Assembly: GCA_017642935.1 (NCBI GenBank)
Contig: JAEPOK010000001.1
Location: forward strand, 1,533,192-1,597,191
DNA: 64,000 bases
Reading direction: 5' to 3'
Source: Hyphomicrobiales bacterium
GTDB lineage: Bacteria; Pseudomonadota; Alphaproteobacteria; Rhizobiales; MH13
Below, piece after piece: positions 43,912-51,912 of the stretch. A program made the translations under genes and the position numbers. The notes beneath the pieces are model-generated. The model made no database searches and was not told the DNA's origin. It saw only the letters and a program-made list of their open reading frames with translations. The first letter of the stretch is position 1. Each line of letters starts with the position of its first letter.

Positions 43912-44625
43912 ATGAGTGAGCTGTTTGGGCTTTTGGCCTTCGGGGCCGACGGGTGGGGTGATGAGCTTGCCGCCGGAGCGTGGCTGACCATTCGTCTGGC
44001 GCTCGTAACGCTGCCCTTCGGCCTACTGCTTGGCCTTTCCATCGCGCTCGCCAAAGAATCCAGCAACACCTATCTTCGCGCAATCGGCAACACCTACACG
44101 ACGGTGTTTCGCGGTCTGCCAGAGCTGCTGACGCTGTTCGTCATCTACAACATGATCCAGCTGCTGGCGAACCGGGTCGTGCAGATGATCGCGCCAGGAT
44201 CATCGTTCGAAATCAGCGGCTTTGCGGCTGGCGTCGTGGCACTCGGCGTCGTGTTTGGCGCATTTTCCTCTGAAGTGTTTCTTGGCGCGATCCGCGCCAT
44301 TCCCAAAGGCCAGGGCGAAGCCGGACGCTCGCTCGGCCTCACCGCCTTCCAATCGTTTCGTCTGATCACCCTGCCGCAGCTTTGGCGGCTTGCCCTGCCG
44401 GGTCTTGGCAATCTGTGGCTGGTCCTCATCAAGGACACGTCGCTGGTCTCGGTGATCGCACTCAACGATCTGCTGCGCCAAACACAGGTGGCGGTGGGCG
44501 TGACCAAGGAGCCGTTCTTTTTCTATCTGATCGCCTGCCTGATTTATCTGGCCTTCACCCTCATCTCCACGGTTGGCACCAATGCGCTTGAGCGGCGCGC
44601 CAATCGGGGGTTTGCGGCACGATGA
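43912..44625 (+). CDS. Amino-acid ABC transporter permease (HisQ type)
   Basis: The 237-residue protein starts at an ATG seven bases after AGAGGAG. It has five or six helices and the EAA loop GEAGRSLGLTAFQSFRLITLPQLWRLALP. The N-terminal part shows TVFRGLPELLTLFV. It pairs with the next permease to form the inner-membrane pore for a polar amino acid. No ATP-binding subunit gene is found before or after this group. Confidence 0.92.
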   Translation: MSELFGLLAFGADGWGDELAAGAWLTIRLALVTLPFGLLLGLSIALAKESSNTYLRAIGNTYTTVFRGLPELLTLFVIYNMIQLLANRVVQMIAPGSSFEISGFAAGVVALGVVFGAFSSEVFLGAIRAIPKGQGEAGRSLGLTAFQSFRLITLPQLWRLALPGLGNLWLVLIKDTSLVSVIALNDLLRQTQVAVGVTKEPFFFYLIACLIYLAFTLISTVGTNALERRANRGFAAR

Positions 44626-44635
44626 GTGGCGCGCG

Positions 44636-45505
44636 ATGACGGATCAAACGGTCACCAGCCAGACGGTTTCCACGCCTGTGTCGCCAACGACCACCCGCAC
44701 CCGGCCGCACCGCGCACCCCCGGCAAGCGGGCCGTTTGGATTGAAGAAAGCAACCTTCGACAGGCTGGTGTTAGCGGCGATCATCATCGGGTTGGCCGCC
44801 TGGATCATTCCCGGCATCAATTGGCGGCTCGTTGACCGCTATTGGGACCGCTATCTGGAAGGCATCCTGGTCACCTTCCAACTGGTCCTTCTGTCAGTAG
44901 GCATTGGCGCGCTGCTGTCGCTACCGATTGCACTCGCCAGGCTTTCAAAGCGCAAATGGCTGACGCTACCGGCGCGCGCCTACATCACGTTCTTCCGCGG
45001 AACGCCGCTTCTGGCGCAGCTTTTCCTGCTTTACTATGGAGCAGGCCAATTCAACGAAGCCTTCGAGGCGGCGGGTATCTGGTGGTTTTTCCGTGAGCCC
45101 TTCTATGTGGCGGTGCTGACCTTTACGCTCAACACGGCTGCGTATCAGGCCGAGATCATGCGTGGCGCCATTCAATCGCTACCGGCTGGCCAGGCCGAGG
45201 CAGCGCAAGCGCTTGGCATGAGCCGCTGGCCTATCTTCTTCAAAGTGACGTTGCCTCAAGCTTACATCGTCGCCCTGCGCCCGCTCGGCAACGAACTGAT
45301 CCTGATGATCAAGGGCTCGGCTATCGCCTCGATCGTCACCGTCCTCGATCTGATGGGCATAACGAGCCTTGCCTATGCGCGCTCGTTCAACTTCCAGGCC
45401 TTTTTCTGGGCGGCGCTGCTTTATCTGATCGCGGTTGAGGCCGTGCGCCGGTTGTGGGATCGGTTGGAGCGCCGCCTGACCCGCCATTTGGCGCTCGCGC
45501 ACTAA
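44636..45505 (+). CDS. Amino-acid ABC transporter permease (HisM type)
   Basis: The start at 44636 (MTDQTVTSQ) gives 289 residues; the frame extends upstream into the previous gene without a better site. A polar N-terminal tail of about 40 residues precedes the helices. The TFFRGTPLLAQLFLLYYG segment and the EAA loop QAEAAQALGMSRWPIFFKVTLPQA are typical. It completes the permease pair. A long nested inverted repeat begins two bases after the stop. Confidence 0.9.
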   Translation: MTDQTVTSQTVSTPVSPTTTRTRPHRAPPASGPFGLKKATFDRLVLAAIIIGLAAWIIPGINWRLVDRYWDRYLEGILVTFQLVLLSVGIGALLSLPIALARLSKRKWLTLPARAYITFFRGTPLLAQLFLLYYGAGQFNEAFEAAGIWWFFREPFYVAVLTFTLNTAAYQAEIMRGAIQSLPAGQAEAAQALGMSRWPIFFKVTLPQAYIVALRPLGNELILMIKGSAIASIVTVLDLMGITSLAYARSFNFQAFFWAALLYLIAVEAVRRLWDRLERRLTRHLALAH

Positions 45506-45506
45506 G

Positions 45507-45599
45507 GCGTTTTGCGTTTCATCTGAGACCATCTATCGCAAATCGCGTTCGACCAAGGGTCGAGGCAGCAACTTGCGATGACTGTCAAACGCAAAGCGC
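45507..45599. repeat. Nested inverted-repeat element
   Basis: Three nested arm pairs are aligned on one axis: 45507-45519 with 45587-45599 (13 pairs, one G-T), 45535-45541 with 45573-45579 (7 perfect), 45549-45554 with 45558-45563 (6 perfect, three-base loop). It occupies most of the gap between the hisM-type gene and the next gene. Confidence 0.7.
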
Positions 45600-45664
45600 T
45601 CTAGTCAGATAGCGCGCAGCGTCCTATGCCCACAGCCAACGAAACACTTGGCGGAGGGCCTATC

Positions 45665-46531
45665 ATGGCAAATGTTGCATTCATCGGATTGGGAGTCATG
45701 GGTTACCCGATGGCCGGGCATCTGGCGGCCAAGGGTGGCCACGACGTCACCGTCTACAACCGCACCGACATCAAGGCGCAAAACTGGGTCGATCAGTATG
45801 GCGGGCAAATGGCGCCCACGCCGGCCGAAGCAGCCAAAGGCTGCGACATGGTGTTCGCCTGTGTCGGCAATGATGATGATTTGCGCGCAGTGACGACCGG
45901 CCCGGATGGCGCGTTCCAATCGATGCGCGCCGATACGATCTTTGTCGACCACACCACCGCGTCCGCTGAGGTGGCCCGTGAGCTTGGTGCGGCGGCCGAT
46001 GCGGACGGCTTCAGGTTTATCGATGCGCCGATTTCAGGCGGTCAGGCCGGCGCGGAAAATGGCGCTCTGACGGTGATGTGCGGCGGTGACCAAGCGGTGT
46101 TTGACCGCGCCAAACCGGCCATTGATTGCTACTCCAAGCAGGTGGGTTTGATGGGGCCGATAGGTTCAGGCCAACTGACCAAAATGGTCAATCAGATCTG
46201 CATTGCCGGCCTAGTGCAGGGCCTATCAGAAGCCATCGCCTTTGCGCAAAAGGCAGGTCTTGATGTGGAGGCGGTCATTGGCGTCATCTCCAAGGGCGCG
46301 GCGCAAAGCTGGCAGATGGAAAACCGCTGGAAGACTATGAACGAGGATGCGTTCGACCACGGCTTTGCGGTGGATTGGATGCGCAAGGACCTTGGCATCC
46401 TTCTTGATGAAGCCAAGCGCAATGGTGCGTCCCTACCGGTGACCGCGCTGGTCGATCAGTTTTACGCCGATGTGCAAGGCATGGGCGGCAATCGTTGGGA
46501 TACGTCCAGTTTGATCAAGCGGTTGACGTAG
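45665..46531 (+). CDS. NAD(P)-dependent beta-hydroxyacid dehydrogenase
   Basis: The start at 45665 (MANVAFIGLGVMGYPMAGHL) follows GGAGG; the product has 288 residues. The Rossmann GLGVMG and VYNRT begin the protein. Further marks are the substrate loop DAPISGGQAGAENGALTVM, and the catalytic Lys in GQLTKMVNQ. This is the 3-hydroxyisobutyrate/tartronate-semialdehyde reductase family. The exact substrate cannot be told. The convergent neighbour is an Lrp regulator. Confidence 0.9.
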   Translation: MANVAFIGLGVMGYPMAGHLAAKGGHDVTVYNRTDIKAQNWVDQYGGQMAPTPAEAAKGCDMVFACVGNDDDLRAVTTGPDGAFQSMRADTIFVDHTTASAEVARELGAAADADGFRFIDAPISGGQAGAENGALTVMCGGDQAVFDRAKPAIDCYSKQVGLMGPIGSGQLTKMVNQICIAGLVQGLSEAIAFAQKAGLDVEAVIGVISKGAAQSWQMENRWKTMNEDAFDHGFAVDWMRKDLGILLDEAKRNGASLPVTALVDQFYADVQGMGGNRWDTSSLIKRLT

Positions 46532-46563
46532 CCGCTGGAGCGTCATCCCGGCCTAAGGAAGCG

Positions 46564-47073
46564 CTAGACACTCGTCGCCGTACGTTTGTCGACCTTCATA
46601 TAATCCAGCGGCAGGGCCGTTGTGTACTTGATCTCCTCCATCGCGAAAGACGAGGAGACGTCAGACAGGTCGATCTTTGCGACGAGCTTTTTGTAAAACG
46701 CGTCATAGGCACCAATGTCCGGCACAACCACCTTCAACAGGTAATCGATGTCGCCCGATAAGCGATAGAACTCGACCACCTCGGGCATGGCACTTACCAC
46801 TTCGGCAAAGCGCTTCAGCCATTCATCGGTATGCTGGTTGGTGCGCACCGAAACGAAGACCGACACGCCGGCCGCAATCGCCGGGCCGTTGAGCAATGCG
46901 ACGCGCTTGCGGATGATGCCGGCCTCTTCCAGTTTCTGGATGCGGCGCCAGCACGGCGTGGCCGACAGCCCAACCCGCGCGGCAATCTCATTCATCGATA
47001 AGGTCGTATCGTCCTGAAGCGCCGCGAGGATGCGCCGGTCGATCACATCGAACGCCAAGTCTTGCGAACTCAT
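46564..47073 (-). CDS. Lrp/AsnC-family regulator
   Basis: The start at 47073 (MSSQDLAFDVIDRRIL) gives 169 residues; the longer frame lacks a site. The winged helix is IAARVGLSATPCWRRIQKLEE and the RAM domain contains FYRLSGDIDYLLKVVVPD. The Cys in the recognition helix (TPCWRR) is usual in this branch. It converges on the dehydrogenase and is transcribed after the glycosylase gene. Its target is not evident. Confidence 0.9.
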   Translation of the reverse strand: MSSQDLAFDVIDRRILAALQDDTTLSMNEIAARVGLSATPCWRRIQKLEEAGIIRKRVALLNGPAIAAGVSVFVSVRTNQHTDEWLKRFAEVVSAMPEVVEFYRLSGDIDYLLKVVVPDIGAYDAFYKKLVAKIDLSDVSSSFAMEEIKYTTALPLDYMKVDKRTATSV

Positions 47074-47142
47074 TTTAGGAAATCCATTCAGAGAGAACTG
47101 ATTTGCGTTGGTTGAGGCATTAGCACACCAATCGCGCAATGA

Positions 47143-47781
47143 CTATGCGTCTGGGGGTGTTTCCAGCGCCTCGCCGATCCGCGTCCTGAGGATCGGCACC
47201 AACTCGGCCTCAAACCAGGGATTGCGCTTCAGCCAACCTGTGTTGCGCCAGGAGGGGTGAGGCAGGACGATGACTGGCGCCTGCTCTACGGCGTTTAAAT
47301 CGTCTGCCTGCGCTTGAATGGTGGCCGTCAGGTTCTCCCGGCGGCGGTCCGGCAAGTGGTAGTCACGCGCATAGCGACCGATAACCAACGTCAGACCGAA
47401 TGGCGGGCGGCTGGCAAAAAGCTGATCGTGCCACGTCTGTCGACATTCACGTCGCGGCGGAAGATCGCTGCCCTTGGCATCATAACCGGGAAAACAAAAG
47501 CCCATCGGCACAATGGCAAGCTGGTTCGCGTCGTAGAAGGTCAACTCATCAAGTCCGAGCCAACCTCGCAAACGGTCGCCGGACGGATCTGTAAAGGGGC
47601 GCCCGGAGGCATGGACACGTGCGCCAGGGGCTTGGCCAGCCAAAAGGACGCGGGCGGTGCGCGAGAGCTGAAGAACCGGGCGTGGATCGTGCGGCAAAGC
47701 GGGCAGCTTTTGCGGCGCCAAACGACACAGTTGGCAGGCGCGGACCTCTGCCAGCAGGCCATCCAAATCAGCGGTTTTCAT
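47143..47781 (-). CDS. Fe-S uracil-DNA glycosylase-like protein
   Basis: The 212-residue protein has four Cys in a cluster pattern (Cys16, Cys19, Cys96, Cys113; CxxC and C-x16-C), as in family 4/5 uracil-DNA glycosylases. Motif A is AGQAPGARVHASGRPFTD and motif B is LPHPSWRN. The family removes uracil from DNA. Its motif A has Gln before APG, and the normal GEAPG is changed, so specificity may differ. It diverges from the PleC-like kinase gene, 96 bases away. Confidence 0.82.
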   Translation of the reverse strand: MKTADLDGLLAEVRACQLCRLAPQKLPALPHDPRPVLQLSRTARVLLAGQAPGARVHASGRPFTDPSGDRLRGWLGLDELTFYDANQLAIVPMGFCFPGYDAKGSDLPPRRECRQTWHDQLFASRPPFGLTLVIGRYARDYHLPDRRRENLTATIQAQADDLNAVEQAPVIVLPHPSWRNTGWLKRNPWFEAELVPILRTRIGEALETPPDA

Positions 47782-47877
47782 ATCCGGTTAACTCTGATCG
47801 GCAAGGCTCTGTTCACTCTTTTGGCAGACTTTGGGCTGTACGCTGCGCGCCAGCTTTCTCTCAGCATTCAAGGCCCG

Positions 47878-49401
47878 ATGTCGACTCGCTTGCAAGCTAC
47901 CAGTGTTTCCAGCCTCGCGCAGAGCCGAGCGCGGGCTGATCGACGTCGCGATACACGCTCAGCTGTGCGTGGTGTGCGCGAGCGGCTGAACTCGGCGACC
48001 GGGCAAACGCTGACCTTCGAACAACAGATTGTGCGGCTGTTCGCCGGCAATCATTTGGGCGGATTTGCCTTCCAACTTGTCTTTGCACTTGCCGTTTGTG
48101 CGGCCGCCTTCTTCGTGCTGCCGACTGCCATTGCGGCGACCTGGTCGGCGTCGATCGTTTTGGTGCAATTGGTCATAGCGCTGCTGGCGCGCAAAGTCTG
48201 GCGCGAAGACCCTGACAGCATCGATCCCGTGCGCTGGGTCCGTCACTTCTCCATCGCCGAAACGGTACGCGGTGTGGTTTGGGGCCTGCTGCCCATCAGC
48301 CTCTATCTGGTTGGGCTGCCGACCGGCCTTGAGTCGATGGACCCGCTCATGTTCTCCATCCTGATCGTCGTGATCGCGACATCGGCGATGTTGAACCACC
48401 ATCTGCCGATCACCGCCGCCTGTGCGACGACGCCAATTGCTGTTTGCTACGCGATTTCGCTGGGTGTGCGCGGCGACGCGATCAACATCATCATGGCGAT
48501 CGGCGCGCTGGGAGTGCAGTTGTTCTTCTTGATCATCGCCCAGAAAATGCACCGCACGACGCTCGCACTCCTGGAGGCGCGCGCGCAGACTGATGACATG
48601 ATCGCCGAGTTGGAACAGCAGCGCGGCATCGCCGAAGAAGCACGGCGCCGCGCCGATGATGCGAACCTGGCCAAATCGCGGTTCTTGGCGACGATGAGTC
48701 ACGAGTTGCGCACGCCGCTCAATGCCATTCTTGGATTTTCCGAGGTTCTGAAGGGCGAGGTTCTTGGACCGCTGCCAAATGACCAGTACCGCGAATACTC
48801 CAACGACATCCATGAATCCGGCGCGCATCTGCTCAACCTGATCAACGAGATTCTCGATCTCTCGCGCATTGAGGCCGGCCGTCATGAATTGAACGAAGAA
48901 GCCGTGCAGATCGCGTTCACCGTTGAGGAGGCAGCCCATCTGCTGGCGATGAAGGCCAAGAGCAAGAGCATCATCGTTCATGAAAACTATGAAGAAGGGA
49001 TGCCGAAGCTGTGGGCCGATGAGCGCGCGGTTCGTCAGATCACGCTGAACCTTCTGTCCAATGCGATCAAATTTACCCCGCTGAATGGCGAGGTGACGGT
49101 GCGGGTCCTCTCCACCCAGGATGGCGGACAGATGATCGAGGTGCGCGATACTGGCCCCGGCATTCCAGAGGATGAAATCCCAGTCGTGCTCTCATCCTTC
49201 GGTCAGGGCTCGATTGCCATCAAAAACGCCGAACAAGGAACCGGCCTTGGCCTTCCCATCGTGCAGGCGTTGATGAAGACCCATGGCGGGCGCTTCGAGC
49301 TTCATTCGAAACTGCGCGAAGGCACGCTTGTGCGCGCGATCTTCCCTGCCGAACGCGTCATGCAGGCGATCCCTGCCATGTCCAACGAGCGCGCGGCTTA
49401 A
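47878..49401 (+). CDS. PleC/DivJ-like sensor histidine kinase
   Basis: The start at 47878 (MSTRLQATSVSSL) gives 507 residues; the long upstream frame runs antisense through the glycosylase gene. A basic N-terminus of about 50 residues is followed by about six hydrophobic helices (60-215), a short coiled coil, HisKA with His275 in SHELRTPLNAILGFSEV, and HATPase with NLLSNAIKFTP, DTGPGIP and GTGLGLPI. It resembles the DivJ/PleC cell-cycle kinases acting on DivK-like receivers. No response regulator is adjacent. Confidence 0.88.
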   Translation: MSTRLQATSVSSLAQSRARADRRRDTRSAVRGVRERLNSATGQTLTFEQQIVRLFAGNHLGGFAFQLVFALAVCAAAFFVLPTAIAATWSASIVLVQLVIALLARKVWREDPDSIDPVRWVRHFSIAETVRGVVWGLLPISLYLVGLPTGLESMDPLMFSILIVVIATSAMLNHHLPITAACATTPIAVCYAISLGVRGDAINIIMAIGALGVQLFFLIIAQKMHRTTLALLEARAQTDDMIAELEQQRGIAEEARRRADDANLAKSRFLATMSHELRTPLNAILGFSEVLKGEVLGPLPNDQYREYSNDIHESGAHLLNLINEILDLSRIEAGRHELNEEAVQIAFTVEEAAHLLAMKAKSKSIIVHENYEEGMPKLWADERAVRQITLNLLSNAIKFTPLNGEVTVRVLSTQDGGQMIEVRDTGPGIPEDEIPVVLSSFGQGSIAIKNAEQGTGLGLPIVQALMKTHGGRFELHSKLREGTLVRAIFPAERVMQAIPAMSNERAA

Positions 49402-50444
49402 CTCTCGGAGTCTTTGGGCAGCGTCGTCACCTCTGGCAACCCGATGTCGGCGAAGGTCGCCATGCCCGAATGGGTGGCCGCGGCCGATTTCACCACCATG
49501 GCGGCAAGTGCCGCGCCGGTCCCCTCGCCTAGCCGCATGCCAAGATTAAGCAGCGGTTTTTTCCCCATTGCGTCGAGCGCCTTCGCGTGAGCCTTTTCCG
49601 CTGACACGTGGGCGAACAGGCAATGGTCGAGCAGCGCCGGATCGATGGCATGCAGCACAGCGGCAGATGCGCTGGCGACGAAGCCGTCAACGACAACGGG
49701 AATGCGTTCGGCGCGGGCGGAGATTATGGTCCCGGTCATCGCGGCGATCTCGCGGCCACTAATACAGCGCAGAACTTCCAGCGGATCATTGAGGTGGGAT
49801 GCATGTAGCTCCAGGCCCTTGCCGATCGCCGCCACCTTGCGCGCGCGTTGCTCGTCATCCGCCCCAGCGCCGTCGCCCACCCAGTCTTCAACATCGCCGC
49901 CGAACAAAGCGGCGTAGATCGCTGAGGCTGAGGTCGTGTTGCCGATGCCCATTTCGCCGAGACACACCAGATCGACACCGCCGGCGATGGCCTCCATCCC
50001 GAAAGCGATGGTGGCAGCGCAGCCTTTTTCATCCATCGCCGGTTCCTCGGTAAAATCGGCGACCGGCATGTCGAGTGCCAGATCGAAGACCTTCAAACCA
50101 AGACCGTGCAACGCGCAAAGCTGATTGATCGCCGCGCCACCCTGCATGAACGTGTCGACCATGGTCTGCGTGATTTCCATCGGCCAACGCGATACGCCCT
50201 GGGCGTGGACACCGTGATTGCCGGCAAAAAGCGCCACGATTGGGCGGGTGATCTGCGGTTTTTCCACGCCCTGCCAGCCGGCCAGGAAGAGCGCGATTTC
50301 CTCAAGCTCGCCGAGCGATCCGGTCGGTTTGAGAAGGTTGGCATTGCGCAGGGCTGCGCGGCCACGCGCTTCCAAATCAGGTTGGGTGAGGCGTTCAAAC
50401 AAGGCGCGAATGTCGTCAAAAGGCAGGCCGGTCGCGGTGGGCAC
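49398..50444 (-). CDS. cobT: Nicotinate-nucleotide--dimethylbenzimidazole phosphoribosyltransferase
   Basis: The likely start is a GTG at 50444 (VPTATGLPFDDIRAL), 348 residues; the frame continues 18 codons upstream to 50498. Motifs: FAGNHGVHAQGVS, LGEMGIGNTTSASA and the active Glu in LGEGTGAALA. It makes alpha-ribazole phosphate for the lower loop of cobalamin. It diverges from cobS, with 105 bases between that show no cobalamin riboswitch that I can recognise. Confidence 0.92.
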   Translation of the reverse strand: MPTATGLPFDDIRALFERLTQPDLEARGRAALRNANLLKPTGSLGELEEIALFLAGWQGVEKPQITRPIVALFAGNHGVHAQGVSRWPMEITQTMVDTFMQGGAAINQLCALHGLGLKVFDLALDMPVADFTEEPAMDEKGCAATIAFGMEAIAGGVDLVCLGEMGIGNTTSASAIYAALFGGDVEDWVGDGAGADDEQRARKVAAIGKGLELHASHLNDPLEVLRCISGREIAAMTGTIISARAERIPVVVDGFVASASAAVLHAIDPALLDHCLFAHVSAEKAHAKALDAMGKKPLLNLGMRLGEGTGAALAAMVVKSAAATHSGMATFADIGLPEVTTLPKDSES

Positions 50445-50549
50445 GGTGGTGGGTCCTCGCAGGAATGGGTTTGCTCGGCGCCATACCGTGGGCAGCAAGA
50501 ACGCGCAATTGGCCTTGTCGCCACGGGCGCAGATGCGTACCGGTTCGCC

Positions 50550-51362
50550 ATGACTTTTTTGGCCGATTTTGTCTTCGATTTTTATCGCACGCTGCGCTTT
50601 GCGACGCGACTTCCGCTGCCCGAACTGGCGCGCGAGGTCGAAGACCCGATTGTCAGTGCGGACCGTTTTGCGCCGGCCTTTGCGACAAGCGGTGTAGTCG
50701 TCGGCGGCCTGGGCGGTCTGATCGCGATTCTGGCTGTGACCGTTGGCGTAACGCCCCTGCTTGCCGCCCTAATCGCAACGACGGCTATGGTCCTGGTGAC
50801 AGGCGCATTGCACGAGGATGGTTTGGCCGATTGCGCGGACGGGTTTGGTGGCGGCCGCGACCGGGACCGCAAGCTGGAAATCATGCGCGACTCCGCGATC
50901 GGCACTTATGGGGTGCTTGCGCTGATCTTGAGTGTTGGCGCGCGCGTGGCGGCCCTTGCGGCGATTGTGGCGGCAAGTCCAGCGCTGGGATTGGCAGCAC
51001 TCATTGCCAGCCAAACCACTAGCCGGTCCGCGAGCATGTGGGTCGCAAGCCGGTTGCCCCATGCGCGCCCCGACGGGGCGGCGGCACGGCTTGGCAGGCC
51101 GTCCGGTCAGGCGGCTGGGCTCTCGCTCGGCTTGGGACTGGCGGTATCGCTGATGGCGCTGACGGTTGCCGCAGGTCCGCGAGCGGGCGTTTGGATGCTC
51201 CTTACCGCGATCCTTGGCGTCGGCCTGGTCACGGCGCTCGTTATGCGCGCCACCAAACGCCATATCGGTGGTCAGACGGGCGACGTTTTGGGGGCGAACC
51301 AACAGCTTTCTGACCTTGCGGCACTCCTAATCTTTTCTATATCACTTCCGGTGATAGTTTAG
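50550..51362 (+). CDS. cobS: Adenosylcobinamide-GDP ribazoletransferase
   Basis: The start at 50550 (MTFLADFVFDFYRTLR) gives 270 residues. The CobS core is HEDGLADCADGFGGG, then RDRDRKLEIMRDSAIGTYG, with several membrane helices. It joins adenosylcobinamide-GDP to alpha-ribazole in the last steps of cobalamin assembly. The ribosome-binding site is weak. Two small genes, DUF1289 and a membrane protein, follow in the same direction. Confidence 0.92.
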   Translation: MTFLADFVFDFYRTLRFATRLPLPELAREVEDPIVSADRFAPAFATSGVVVGGLGGLIAILAVTVGVTPLLAALIATTAMVLVTGALHEDGLADCADGFGGGRDRDRKLEIMRDSAIGTYGVLALILSVGARVAALAAIVAASPALGLAALIASQTTSRSASMWVASRLPHARPDGAAARLGRPSGQAAGLSLGLGLAVSLMALTVAAGPRAGVWMLLTAILGVGLVTALVMRATKRHIGGQTGDVLGANQQLSDLAALLIFSISLPVIV

Positions 51363-51403
51363 CGGATGCTAATCCGCCCACCGCAGTTGATTATCGAGTT
51401 CCC

Positions 51404-51643
51404 ATGGCGACGCCCCCCGCTCAGCAAAGCTCAACGCTTTCACCCTGTGTCCAGATCTGCCGGATCGACCCGCTCTTGGACCTGTGCCTTGGATGCGGAC
51501 GCACCATGGATGAGATCGGCCGTTGGTCGAAGCTGACCGATCCGCAGCGCCTGCAGGTCATGGCGCTACTGCCTGATCGTATGAAGCATTTGAAAACGCA
51601 GCGCCGCGCCGCCGGCATCGACGATCACGACGGAGGCCAATGA
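51404..51643 (+). CDS. DUF1289 Cys-rich small protein
   Basis: The 79-residue protein has the family signature Cys15-x3-Cys19-x8-Cys28-x2-Cys31 (SPCVQICRID, LCLGCGRTMDEI), predicted to bind a metal or cluster, and then EIGRWSKLTDPQR. The role of DUF1289 is unknown. It follows cobS and overlaps the next small membrane gene by four bases (ATGA). Confidence 0.92.
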   Translation: MATPPAQQSSTLSPCVQICRIDPLLDLCLGCGRTMDEIGRWSKLTDPQRLQVMALLPDRMKHLKTQRRAAGIDDHDGGQ

Positions 51644-51912
51644 TGCCCGTTTATGGTTGGGTCGCGGCTGGAATCCTGATCACCGGTCTTGTTGTTTTGC
51701 TCATTGGCGGCAACAGCGGCACGTTGCTTGGTGTGGAGCCAGGACAGCTTGCCGCGGTGACCGCAATGCTGGCCTTGTTGGTCTACCTTGGTGGCGGCGT
51801 CTTCACCCGCGGCCAACCGGTCGCGCCGCTCTTGCGCGCCCTCCTGCTTTGGGGCGGGTTGTTGGTTTTGCTGCTGGTCGGCTACTGGCTCTTTCAGGGC
51901 TTCACTGGCTAG
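51640..51912 (+). CDS. Small membrane protein, possible remnant of a TIGR02281 aspartic protease
   Basis: The 90-residue protein has three hydrophobic segments (about 7-24, 35-52, 65-87). From memory, the usual Rhizobiales gene at this place after cobS and DUF1289 is a longer TIGR02281 membrane-anchored retropepsin-like protease whose N-terminus resembles this one (LLIGGNSGTLLGVEPGQLAA). Here the frame stops after the third helix and no D-T-G-A motif follows, so only the membrane part is present. It ends four bases into the convergent TauE gene. Confidence 0.65.
   Translation: MMPVYGWVAAGILITGLVVLLIGGNSGTLLGVEPGQLAAVTAMLALLVYLGGGVFTRGQPVAPLLRALLLWGGLLVLLLVGYWLFQGFTG

Noticed and set aside
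47314-47877. In-frame N-terminal extension of the PleC/DivJ-like kinase
   Set aside because: It runs antisense through the glycosylase gene and lacks a start site; the ATG at 47878 gives a sensible membrane protein.
50106-50549. In-frame extension of cobS
   Set aside because: It overlaps cobT on the opposite strand; CobS proteins begin near the ATG at 50550.
50445-50549. Possible cobalamin riboswitch between cobT and cobS
   Set aside because: The gap is short and I find no B12-box or matching helices.
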